A stretch of 6,295 nt of DNA, taken from NCBI GenBank assembly GCA_002298925.1, contig DBMM01000116.1, positions 4,095-10,389 on the forward strand, given 5' to 3'. Shown here piece after piece: positions 1-5,270 of the stretch (positions within the stretch are counted from its first letter, which is position 1; the number at the start of each line of letters is the position of its first letter). Position numbers and translations under genes: made by a program. This DNA is from Geobacter sp. UBA698. GTDB lineage: Bacteria > Desulfobacterota > Desulfuromonadia > Geobacterales > Pseudopelobacteraceae. The notes beneath the pieces were generated by a model. It was given only the letters and a program-made list of their open reading frames with translations. It was not told the DNA's origin and did not search any database.

Positions 1-68
1 GCATACTTGAGCAGCCGGTTCTCGCCCTTGACGTTGGAATGACGCTGGATGAAGAGATTGAAGCGCAT
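1..68 (-). CDS. traE: TraE-like T4SS protein, N-terminus only (partial)
   Basis: Only the first 22 codons are in the window and the gene runs off the left edge. The start is an ATG ten bases after the TAA of the traL-like gene, and an AGGAAT ribosome binding site sits in that gap, so the two genes are translationally close. The visible peptide begins MRFNLFIQ and includes an E-N-R-L-L-K stretch. The call rests mainly on gene order: traA-traL-traE is conserved in F-type conjugation operons, where TraE is a bitopic inner-membrane protein homologous to VirB8 in the secretion core. The visible residues are too few to prove the family. Confidence 0.6.
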   Translation of the reverse strand, partial: MRFNLFIQRHSNVKGENRLLKY

Positions 69-78
69 GGTTATTCCT

Positions 79-348
79 TTATTCAAAAAACTCCTTTTCG
101 AAGAACAACGGGTACCCTTGCAGCCTGGCAAATCCGATCATGAACAGCATGTGGACCAGAAGTCCCTTGGAGTACTGTTTCTTGATCCTGCCGTAGATCC
201 ACGGCACAAGGATCATCAGGATCCAGAACATCCCGCCGAAGATCATGGCCAGGGTGAGGAAAGTGAAGAACAGGCAGAGGTCGTCCGATTCAAGCCAGAG
301 GACTTGCAAGGGAGCGCCGAGATACTGAGGGAATCTGCACGTGGTCAT
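79..348 (-). CDS. traL: TraL-like T4SS pilus assembly protein
   Basis: This 89-aa protein fits the TraL family of F-type conjugation systems, small inner-membrane proteins of the secretion core that correspond to VirB3. Near the N-terminus it has the R-F-P-Q motif (residues 5-8) typical of TraL, then W-L-E-S-D-D, a long hydrophobic segment at about 24-52, a basic turn (R54, K56, K57) and a second, weaker hydrophobic stretch around 63-76. Length is close to the family norm of about 90-100 aa. I chose the ATG at 348; an in-frame TTG two codons upstream is possible. No Shine-Dalgarno lies directly before either start: the nearest one, GGGAGGA, is on the far side of a strong hairpin. It lies between the pilin gene and traE, in the expected order. 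Confidence 0.85.
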   Translation of the reverse strand: MTTCRFPQYLGAPLQVLWLESDDLCLFFTFLTLAMIFGGMFWILMILVPWIYGRIKKQYSKGLLVHMLFMIGFARLQGYPLFFEKEFFE

Positions 349-356
349 GACCAAAA

Positions 357-380
357 GAGGACCGGCCGGAACCGGCCCTC
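357..380 (-). terminator. Hairpin between traA and traL (attenuator or stabiliser)
   Basis: The arms at 357-365 and 372-380 form a nine-base stem around a six-base loop. In RNA made from the minus strand the only non-Watson-Crick pair is a G-U, and the stem is followed by UUUU. It begins about 18 bases after the pilin stop codon. It may partly terminate transcription or protect the 3' end of the pilin message, so that more pilin than TraL is made. The U-run is short, so full termination is unlikely. The Shine-Dalgarno GGGAGGA (381-387) abuts its 5' side. Confidence 0.55.
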
Positions 381-398
381 TCCTCCCTTTTCGATTGG

Positions 399-731
399 TC
401 AGATGATCGCGCCCAGGCTAGTTACCAGGGCGTCCGCCTTGAGAAGCACCGCGCCGCCGCAGATGGAGGGGATGGCGCCCATGATCTTCCCCTGGATGGC
501 CAGGACCGCGCCGATGATCATCGCGGCCACGCCACCGACGAAACCGATCGGCCCCTGGAGCATTTTGAGCACCGCCACGTCGTACACGTCGTAGGCGAAG
601 GTGCCGGAAGCCGGAGCGACGATGGCGATTGCCGCCGAACAGAGCATGAGCACGGCCAGGGAGGTGGCCATGAAGAGCATCAGTCTTCCGGTGCTGAAAC
701 GATATTTTCCGAGTTGAACGATTGCCTGCAT
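399..731 (-). CDS. traA: TraA-like conjugative pilin precursor
   Basis: The product is a 110-aa prepilin. Residues 1-46 look like a long leader: a basic start (K9, R11, R16), a hydrophobic core at about 18-39, and a probable signal peptidase site after A46 in the sequence G-T-F-A/Y-D-V-Y. The mature part would be about 64 aa, close to F pilin (70 aa). It has two hydrophobic helices, at about 60-79 (glycine-rich) and 84-110, separated by a short polar turn with Q80 and K82. Small size, long leader, two-helix mature part and position just before traL support the call; sequence alone does not exclude a VirB2/TrbC-type pilin. The start is an ATG with GAAGGA about 11 bases upstream. Confidence 0.8.
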   Translation of the reverse strand: MQAIVQLGKYRFSTGRLMLFMATSLAVLMLCSAAIAIVAPASGTFAYDVYDVAVLKMLQGPIGFVGGVAAMIIGAVLAIQGKIMGAIPSICGGAVLLKADALVTSLGAII

Positions 732-760
732 AGAGCCTGCTTCCTTCGGTTCTGGAATTG

Positions 761-779
761 CCCGGCCTTACCGGCCGGG
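761..779 (-). other. GC-rich hairpin upstream of traA
   Basis: A perfect seven-base inverted repeat, CCCGGCC/GGCCGGG with a five-base loop, lies in the gap between the dsbC-like stop and the traA start. No U-tract follows it on the minus strand, so it is not a standard intrinsic terminator. It could protect the 5' end of a processed pilin transcript. Its role is not visible from the sequence. Confidence 0.5.
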
Positions 780-806
780 GTGATGGTTGACGGTTGCCCG
801 CGAAAA

Positions 807-1586
807 CTATCTGCGGGGTTTCAGTGACTGTTCCTCTCCCCACCTCCTCTCCTCAAGCAGCTTTTCGATGACGGGAATGTCGGCTCCCCGGACCATTCTG
901 CCGTTGACCCAGAACAGTGGGGTCCCCATGACCCCCATGATGGTTGCCAGTTGCCGATGCCGGGCGACCAGTTCGCCGGCACGTTTGTCCGGTTGCGGCA
1001 GTCTGTCCTTGTCGTGCTCCCCGGCCATGACTTCTCGAAAGGCTTTCTCCCTGTTCTTTGATGACAGAATCCAGGCGACCTTTCTTTCGGAGTCAGGGTG
1101 GAGCTGGACCAGGGGGGCAAAGAAGACATACCTGGTCACATCCCGCCTACATTTGAAGAATCGCTCCGCCTTCCGGCAATAGGGGCAGTCCGGATCGGTG
1201 AACTCGATCACCCGGTTTCTGCCGTTGCCGATCTTCACCCCGAGGTCAAGCGGAAGGTTCTTCAGACGAATGGCGGCCAGTTCCTCCTGTCTCGCGGCGG
1301 TCAGGTTCTTTCCCTGGGGAGTGTAGATCTCGCCGAAGAACAGATAGTTTCCTTCTGGCGCGAAATAGAGGATATTGCCGCCGGTCACCACTTCGGAGAG
1401 CCCGGTAATCCCGGTTCCGGCAACGTTCTCGACCTGGGTGTGGGGATAGGCTTTTTTGAAGGCTTCTATAACCTTGGTGGACGGATCCGGTTCTCCCCCG
1501 GCGTTCAGAGCGAAGATGGCAGCGAAGGAACAGAACGAAAGGAAGAACCCGACCGGCACCATGCGGTTTGCCGTTCTACTTCTCAT
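807..1586 (-). CDS. DsbC-family thiol:disulfide isomerase
   Basis: A 259-aa exported protein of the DsbC family, which corrects disulfide bonds in secreted and envelope proteins. It has a signal peptide at about 1-29 (basic N-terminus, hydrophobic core, A-L-N-A before G-G-E-P). An N-terminal DsbC-type dimerisation domain follows at about 35-100 (note Y-F-A-P-E-G-N-Y-L-F-F-G). The thioredoxin fold carries the active site C134-P-Y-C137 preceded by D-P-D, and the cis-proline loop G-T-P is at 221-223. Length is slightly above that of E. coli DsbC precursor. The ATG lies inside the end of the upstream ompA-like gene (11-base overlap), indicating coupled translation; an in-frame ATG eight codons later would still leave a signal peptide. 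F-type elements often carry such proteins (DsbC, TrbB) to fold secretion and pilus components. Confidence 0.9.
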   Translation of the reverse strand: MRSRTANRMVPVGFFLSFCSFAAIFALNAGGEPDPSTKVIEAFKKAYPHTQVENVAGTGITGLSEVVTGGNILYFAPEGNYLFFGEIYTPQGKNLTAARQEELAAIRLKNLPLDLGVKIGNGRNRVIEFTDPDCPYCRKAERFFKCRRDVTRYVFFAPLVQLHPDSERKVAWILSSKNREKAFREVMAGEHDKDRLPQPDKRAGELVARHRQLATIMGVMGTPLFWVNGRMVRGADIPVIEKLLEERRWGEEQSLKPRR

Positions 1587-2184
1587 GCTTCACCCCGCTT
1601 TCCGGTGATCTGATCACCGAGATCTCGACCCTCCTGGAAAGCCTCTTTTCGCCGGGGACGTAGCAGCACTTCCCCTCTCCGGAGACTTCATCGACCTGAA
1701 GACCGTTCCTGCCCAGGAGGCTGCCGACCGACAAGGCCCGCCGCATCGCCAGCCGGTCGTTGTAGGCTTTGGAACCGATGTCACAGGTGAAACCCTTAAT
1801 CCGGATTCCGGTCACTGACGGGTCGGTTTTAAGGAAACCGGCAAGGAGGCTCAGTTCATGGACGTCCTCGACTTTTGAACTGTCGAAGCCGAAAAGGATG
1901 GTCTTTTCGAGGCGGTACTCGTTGGGGTTGGCTGGGCTCAAGGAGGCCGGTGGCGTAACTGCCGGAGTTGACTGGTTCCCGAACTTCAAAGAAAGCGGCG
2001 GCCGTTTGAGTTCCGGGACAAGTGGGGAATGGTGCATCTTTTCGCAGATGACGTATTCCCGGTCGCTGCCCAGGTCATTTGCGGCTTCGTAGCGGTAGCC
2101 GTAGTGCTTCTGAAACACGCTGGCAGCTTGGCTGGATGTTGCCAGTAACAGGGTTAGCGTAACTGCAGTGATGAATTTGGTCAT
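1576..2184 (-). CDS. OmpA-like domain periplasmic protein
   Basis: The 202-aa product has a clear signal peptide (residues 1-20, M-T-K start, cleavage at S-Q-A/A-S). A variable, proline-rich region follows to about residue 90, then an OmpA C-terminal-like domain (about 93-192). Family marks are L-F-G-F-D-S-S at 97-103, G-F-T-C-D-I-G-S at 131-138, N142-x-x-L with R149-A150, and R-R-V-E-I at 184-188. The aspartate and arginine that hold peptidoglycan in OmpA appear to be present (D135, R149). It probably anchors to the cell wall beside the secretion apparatus. Four cysteines (47, 134, 173, 174) could form disulfides. I chose the ATG at 2184 for its GGAGGAGA site and the signal peptide; the open frame continues upstream to a TTG, but that part is the leader RNA. 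First gene of the transfer operon seen here. Confidence 0.85.
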   Translation of the reverse strand: MTKFITAVTLTLLLATSSQAASVFQKHYGYRYEAANDLGSDREYVICEKMHHSPLVPELKRPPLSLKFGNQSTPAVTPPASLSPANPNEYRLEKTILFGFDSSKVEDVHELSLLAGFLKTDPSVTGIRIKGFTCDIGSKAYNDRLAMRRALSVGSLLGRNGLQVDEVSGEGKCCYVPGEKRLSRRVEISVIRSPESGVKHEK

Positions 2185-2199
2185 ACTCTCCTCCACAAC

Positions 2200-2241
2200 A
2201 AAAAAGCCGGCCGTGGGAGATTTTCCCATCTGACCGGCTTT
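2200..2241 (-). terminator. Intrinsic terminator in leader A
   Basis: Read on the minus strand, AAAGCCGG (2234-2241) pairs with CCGGCTTT (2203-2210), with an inner stem TGGGA/TCCCA, and ends in a run of six U. The tract ends 15 bases before the ATG of the ompA-like gene, just ahead of its GGAGGAGA site. A full terminator before an operon's first gene, with no gene of its own to end, points to regulated read-through. Confidence 0.8.
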
Positions 2242-2274
2242 GCCTGGGCCTTCCTCCTTGCCCACGGCCGTGCC
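2200..2274 (-). ncRNA. Leader RNA copy A, putative riboswitch or attenuator
   Basis: On the minus strand the leader reads GGC-ACG-GCC-G (2265-2274), then hairpin P3 (TGGGC 2260-2264 reversed against 2245-2249), then GGC-AAA-GCC (2236-2244), then the terminator. GGC at 2272-2274 can pair with GCC at 2236-2238, and GCC at 2266-2268 with GGC at 2242-2244. This gives P1, an ACG/AAA internal loop, P2, a one-base bulge and P3. P1 uses bases that also form the 5' arm of the terminator, so the two states exclude each other. Leader copy B has the same plan with different P3 bases. The P3 loop also contains AAGGAGGA, a Shine-Dalgarno-like run not shared by copy B. The family is not one I recognise. Confidence 0.7.
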
Positions 2275-2280
2275 GCCACT

Positions 2281-2310
2281 ATTCGAATGTGAAAACTGCT
2301 TTCCTGCCAA
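2281..2310 (-). promoter_or_regulatory. Candidate promoter for leader A and the transfer operon
   Basis: TTGGCA (2305-2310) and TCGAAT (2281-2286) on the minus strand resemble -35 and -10 boxes with an 18-base spacer. A start about seven bases on would fall near 2274, the first base of the conserved leader motif. The agreement is encouraging, but the -10 is imperfect and one of the plasmid's own sigma-like proteins could be used instead. Confidence 0.45.
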
Positions 2311-2313
2311 TAA

Positions 2314-2985
2314 TTATCCAGCCGGGGTGTAGCTGTTCACGAAACTTTTTTCATCAGCGGGCGAGATATTCAAGATACCTCCCAGGCGGTCGATTGCCTT
2401 GAGGAGCCATGTCACCCTGACCAGTTCCATTATCACAACCGAAGGGTACTTTCCGATAACCGTGAGATCTTCGATCCCCTGAATCGTACCCAGGTATCTT
2501 TCGAGCCGCTGGTCCCAGTTAATGCGGTAGGAATATCCGGTGGTAGCCGAGGATAGTTGCCTTTCCCACTCTTCGAGATCGAGCGAAGGTTTTCCCTTAG
2601 CGTAGATTCCGGGAAAATCCCTCACGGCCGCCTGACGGATTCCTGATGCTGATGCTGTCCCTGTTCCTGTGAGTTCAGCTTCGGCAATCCGGATGTCAAA
2701 GCCATAGGAGTTGCACCACTGGGTGAAGGACAATCCCATGCGCCGCAGTGCTCCTTGCATTTCAGCCGGCCCTTTGAATCTTGTCCGCTTGAGGGATGTT
2801 CCGATGAGCCCGCGCTTCTGGAGAATCCGGTAGATTGGCAGCGCCCGTTTGGCCCCTATGGCCCGGGAAATCTCCACCACGCTGAATCCGGACAGAAACG
2901 CCTGGGTAACGAGTAATTCGTATTCCTGCTCTATCCGCCTCAAGGCTTGGTTTTCATAGCCGTTGTCTCTGACTGGTCCGATCAC
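2314..2985 (-). CDS. Unknown protein with probable N-terminal HTH
   Basis: I do not recognise this 223-aa protein. Residues about 22-62 look like a helix-turn-helix: a helix rich in L and A, then F-S-V-V-E-I-S-R-A-I-G as helix-turn, and I-Y-R-I-L-Q-K-R-G-L-I as the recognition helix region. The rest is predicted mixed; it has a W-rich middle (W90, W140, W157) and an amphipathic stretch at about 185-205. No membrane segment or signal peptide is visible. The start is a GTG with GGAGG about ten bases upstream; no ATG, GTG or TTG occurs further upstream before an in-frame stop near 3076. It precedes leader A and so may be a regulator of transfer, but that is inferred from position only. Confidence 0.7.
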   Translation of the reverse strand: MIGPVRDNGYENQALRRIEQEYELLVTQAFLSGFSVVEISRAIGAKRALPIYRILQKRGLIGTSLKRTRFKGPAEMQGALRRMGLSFTQWCNSYGFDIRIAEAELTGTGTASASGIRQAAVRDFPGIYAKGKPSLDLEEWERQLSSATTGYSYRINWDQRLERYLGTIQGIEDLTVIGKYPSVVIMELVRVTWLLKAIDRLGGILNISPADEKSFVNSYTPAG

Positions 2986-3061
2986 TGAAGCCTGCCCTCC
3001 GGTTCCGTATTTTTCCTTCGCTTGGATTTCATTTCCTATGGCTACTTCGGAATTGTTCCAG

Positions 3062-3083
3062 TAACTATATATTCATATAGTTA
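3062..3083. promoter_or_regulatory. AT-rich palindrome, possible operator
   Basis: TAACTATAT and ATATAGTTA form a perfect nine-base inverted repeat around ATTC. It covers the last codons and the stop of the 119-aa gene and lies about 80 bases before the GTG of the next gene. The minus strand contains TATAGT, a good -10 box, but no convincing -35. An all-A/T stem makes a poor terminator, so an operator over a promoter for the HTH gene is the likelier reading. Confidence 0.4.
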
Positions 3084-3432
3084 TTAACGATTTATTCTCA
3101 CCTTCCACCGTTTTCGGCTCGTAACGGACCACGCGCAATTTTGATCTGGTTGAATGTCTCACCTCTTCTTCCGGCTCGCCTCTGAAACTGACTGTCGACA
3201 GATATGCTCTCCAGATGCGATGTCCTTCCGAGAGACCGGCGTCGAATGCGTCGAATTCAGCCGTCCCAGCCTTGTACGGGCAGTTGTCTCCTATTCCGAT
3301 TCCGGCGAAGTAGTTGATCAACGCCGCCATGACACCCCGCTTGTATTCGATGCTCCTCTGATCTTTCCGCTCTTCGAAGGCTTCGATAAAGAGCTCTTCT
3401 GCTTTCGATAGTTGTTCGTCTCTTGAGTTCAT
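3073..3432 (-). CDS. Small unknown protein, faint RMF-like pattern
   Basis: A 119-aa soluble protein I cannot assign. Residues 1-35 are charged and helical. The centre has E-Y-x-x-G-V-x-A-A (about 29-37) followed by C-P-Y-x-x-G-T (51-57) and D-A-F-D-A-G-x-x-x-G (about 61-70). The spacing of a tyrosine-glycine helix, an N/C-P-Y turn and a second glycine helix recalls ribosome modulation factor and the CrpP group, but the match is loose and I would not name it so. The ATG has AAGGAG six bases upstream and follows the previous gene's stop by 15 bases, so it belongs to the same operon as the sigma-like genes. Confidence 0.75.
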   Translation of the reverse strand: MNSRDEQLSKAEELFIEAFEERKDQRSIEYKRGVMAALINYFAGIGIGDNCPYKAGTAEFDAFDAGLSEGHRIWRAYLSTVSFRGEPEEEVRHSTRSKLRVVRYEPKTVEGENKSLITI

Positions 3433-3447
3433 GTTCTGCTCCTTCCA

Positions 3448-3891
3448 TCAGAGGCCGAGAATATCGGCGTAGCTCAGGTTGAGTTTGCCAAGTTGGAACT
3501 TCAGTTTCTTGCGCCTGATGTCTACCGCGATCTTCCTCAGCCTGCGAATTTTTTCCATCTCAACCTCCATGCCAAAGGCCCTGTTCACCCGGTACCTGAC
3601 AACCTCGGAGGAAAGGTTCCTCAGGTTGGTTTCACCAAGGAAGGTGTTCAGGATGTACCGGTCGATCTTGTCGTGATCCGGAAAAAGGAGCAACATGCCC
3701 CTCTCCCGTGCGCCCTTGATACTCCTGAGAGATTCCGCTACGAACCACGTCCGGCCCCAGAGCCTGCCCAGCACCGATAACGCGTTGATCCCGGCATCAT
3801 CCAGGGGCAGACTGATGAGCCCCTCGTTCTCCATCCTGGCGATGACCTTCGAAGGTAGTCCGAATGTCGTGCTTGCTTCCTTGAGTTCCAT
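3448..3891 (-). CDS. Unknown protein with MerR/excisionase-like N-terminus
   Basis: The 147-aa product begins with L-K-E-A-S-T-T-F-G-L-P and continues to M-E-N-E-G-L-I (residues 3-26), the look of the small winged-helix fold shared by MerR regulators and phage excisionases, where this segment binds DNA. The remainder is rich in R and K (about 104-135) and mostly helical, with no effector domain I know. It has no transmembrane segment. The ATG at 3891 has GGAGG seven bases upstream. It starts 43 bases after the stop of the frameshifted sigma-like gene and ends 15 bases before the 119-aa gene. A role in control of the operon, or of plasmid DNA, is possible, but this is inference. Confidence 0.75.
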   Translation of the reverse strand: MELKEASTTFGLPSKVIARMENEGLISLPLDDAGINALSVLGRLWGRTWFVAESLRSIKGARERGMLLLFPDHDKIDRYILNTFLGETNLRNLSSEVVRYRVNRAFGMEVEMEKIRRLRKIAVDIRRKKLKFQLGKLNLSYADILGL

Positions 3892-3934
3892 GTCATGACC
3901 TCCGGTGATAGAATTGCTGTTTCCGGTCTGATGC

Positions 3935-4521
3935 TTAACCGTTTTCCGTTTGTCCGGTGAATTCCCTCTCCTTCCGGAACCGGTGCGTCTTCTTCATGAT
4001 CCTCCGGAACGACTGGTGGACCGCCCCCTTCGAGGTACCCAGGAACAGGGCGGTTTCAGCCAGGGACATCCTTTTCCCTTCCAGGCCGCAGATGCAGGTA
4101 AAAACTCTTTTCTCAACCGGGCTCAAGCGTTCGGCCAGAAGAGAAAGGACCTCTTCTTCGGTCTGTCCGAGTTCCCGCGCTAGGAAGAGATTCTCGGGAT
4201 CGGGAGGATAAGCTTCGCCACCGTAAAAAACTTCGTCGGAGTACGCCTGAACAGTGGATACGGACAGGGAGAAACCGATCTTTCTTTTCTCAGCATTACC
4301 ATGGGAAACCCGGAAGGCTCTTTTGCCGAACATGTGCCAGAAGGCGGTGGAAAAGGAGATCCCCTTGCGTTCGCTCACCCCAGTTGACAGCAAGGCGCCT
4401 CATAGGCGTCGTGGAGAAAGTCTTCCGGGTCATAGGGAGAGAAAGTCATGGATTTCCGGATTTCCCTGTTCACCAGCCCCATGTATCGGTCCACCCAAGC
4501 TATGGCATCGTTACCGTCCAT
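3935..4521 (-). pseudogene. Sigma-70-like protein gene with a -1 frame break
   Basis: Translation from the ATG at 4521 (site GAGGAGG, nine bases after the previous stop) gives 48 residues, then TGA at 4375-4377. The second part lies in another frame, open from 4399 to the TAA at 3935. Moving back one base near 4394-4398 joins them into a 195-aa protein. The join matches the upstream paralog without gaps over residues 9-57: W-V at 9-10, S-P-Y/F at 28-30, D34, A39, A42-A43, then K-G-I-S/P-F at 53-57. Residues 1-75 are sigma region 2-like; the C-terminal L-S-P-V-E-K-R-V-F and a helix-turn-helix form region 4. No slippery heptamer is visible. Besides decay or a sequence error, a region-4-only product starting at TTG 4393 or recoding could exist. 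Confidence 0.75.
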
Positions 4522-4530
4522 TGATCCTCC

Positions 4531-5085
4531 TCACCGGAAATCGTCCGGCCTAATTTTTCCCTGTTTCACCAGGGTCCGGATGCGCGCAATCGCCCTGTTA
4601 AGGACATCACGGACGTTCGATTCACCGCAGCCGAGGCACCTGGCGATCTCGTGGTTGGACATGGCCCCTTCGTAGGTCATTCCCAGCGCCAGACAAAGGA
4701 CTCTCTGTTCTCGCTTGGTCAAGTACCCCTGTATCGCCTGAAAAATGCCGTCGATATCCGGTTCACGCATCTTCTCCGGCATGCGTATTTCGGCAATGTT
4801 CATGTCGGCAACGCAGAGGTTCGAAGGGATCGATTTCGAGCCTGACGAGCCATTCCCGGGATTGGGGGTCATCCTGGCGGTGAGTTCCTTGAAGCGGATC
4901 CAGAATACCGATTCAAAGGGAATCCCCTTTCTCCTGCTCCGCATAGCAGCATCAATCGCTGCCAGATGCGCCTCCTGTGTGTAGTCGCGCTCCTCGAATG
5001 GCGAGTAGACGCGGCAGATCGCGATCCTCCGGCTGAACCTGTTCAGGTTTCCGTTGACCCAATCGACCGTCCCGATAACGTTCAT
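4531..5085 (-). CDS. Sigma-70-like (ECF-type) transcription factor
   Basis: A 184-aa protein with the two-part layout of small sigma factors. Region 2 spans about 8-75, with D34-Y-T-Q-E-A-H-L (the core-binding D-x-x-Q-E motif of region 2.2) and P-F-E-S-V-F-W near 56-62. A linker of about 45 residues follows. Region 4 spans about 120-172: L-T-K-R-E-Q-R-V-L, then the helix-turn-helix N-H-E-I-A-R-C-L-G...S-N-V-R-D-V. Such proteins direct RNA polymerase to specific promoters. The ATG at 5085 was preferred over an upstream ATG because AAGGAGG precedes it. It lies directly behind leader RNA B and its terminator, and its stop is nine bases before its own paralog. It may drive transfer or maintenance promoters of the plasmid. 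Divergence from known sigma groups leaves open that it is only a sigma-like regulator. Confidence 0.8.
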   Translation of the reverse strand: MNVIGTVDWVNGNLNRFSRRIAICRVYSPFEERDYTQEAHLAAIDAAMRSRRKGIPFESVFWIRFKELTARMTPNPGNGSSGSKSIPSNLCVADMNIAEIRMPEKMREPDIDGIFQAIQGYLTKREQRVLCLALGMTYEGAMSNHEIARCLGCGESNVRDVLNRAIARIRTLVKQGKIRPDDFR

Positions 5086-5104
5086 CGAATCCTCCTTGAA
5101 AAAC

Positions 5105-5143
5105 AAAAAAAGCCGGCAACGGATTTCTCCGTCTGCCGGCTTT
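5105..5143 (-). terminator. Intrinsic terminator in leader B
   Basis: GCCGGCA (5112-5118) pairs with TGCCGGC (5134-5140), then ACGGA with TCCGT around a four-base loop, with one bulged base. The A/U flanks extend the stem. Seven U follow on the minus strand. It ends 19 bases before the ATG of the sigma-like gene and ahead of AAGGAGG. Confidence 0.85.
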
Positions 5144-5175
5144 GCCCGCGTTTCTGTTGAACGCGCGGCCGTGCC
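5105..5175 (-). ncRNA. Leader RNA copy B, putative riboswitch or attenuator
   Basis: Same plan as copy A: GGC-ACG-GCC-G (5166-5175), P3 with CGCGTT pairing AACGCG (5147-5152 with 5160-5165) around a seven-base loop, GGC-AAA-GCC (5138-5146), then the terminator. P1 pairs 5173-5175 with 5138-5140 and P2 pairs 5167-5169 with 5144-5146. The single unpaired base before P3 is kept. Compared with copy A the P3 bases all change yet still pair, while the flanks are identical, which is what a folded ligand- or protein-binding RNA would show. No convincing -35/-10 pair was found upstream. Confidence 0.7.
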
Positions 5176-5270
5176 TTTAGAAAAGTCAGGGGCGGATTCT
5201 GGTTCTATTCAACGGGACGATCCCGTGGATGATGAAAAGCGGTCATGCGATTCATCCATTCCTTCAACGT

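Noticed and set aside
49..594. Plus-strand open frames, such as the long one at 49-594 and that at 1098-1613
   Set aside because: They are antisense to well-supported minus-strand genes and show no family features.
2185..2310. N-terminal extension of the OmpA-like protein from a TTG near 2310
   Set aside because: The frame is open, but the region holds the leader RNA and terminator, and the ATG at 2184 has a strong ribosome site and a signal peptide.
4390..4402. Programmed -1 frameshift site
   Set aside because: No X-XXY-YYZ slippery heptamer or clear downstream stimulator is visible, so recoding stays only a possibility.
5105..5175. Leader as a cyclic-di-GMP-I (GEMM) riboswitch
   Set aside because: The words CACGGC and GCAAAGCC occur in GEMM RNAs, but here the GAAA tetraloop, its receptor and the second helix are absent and the spacing is wrong.
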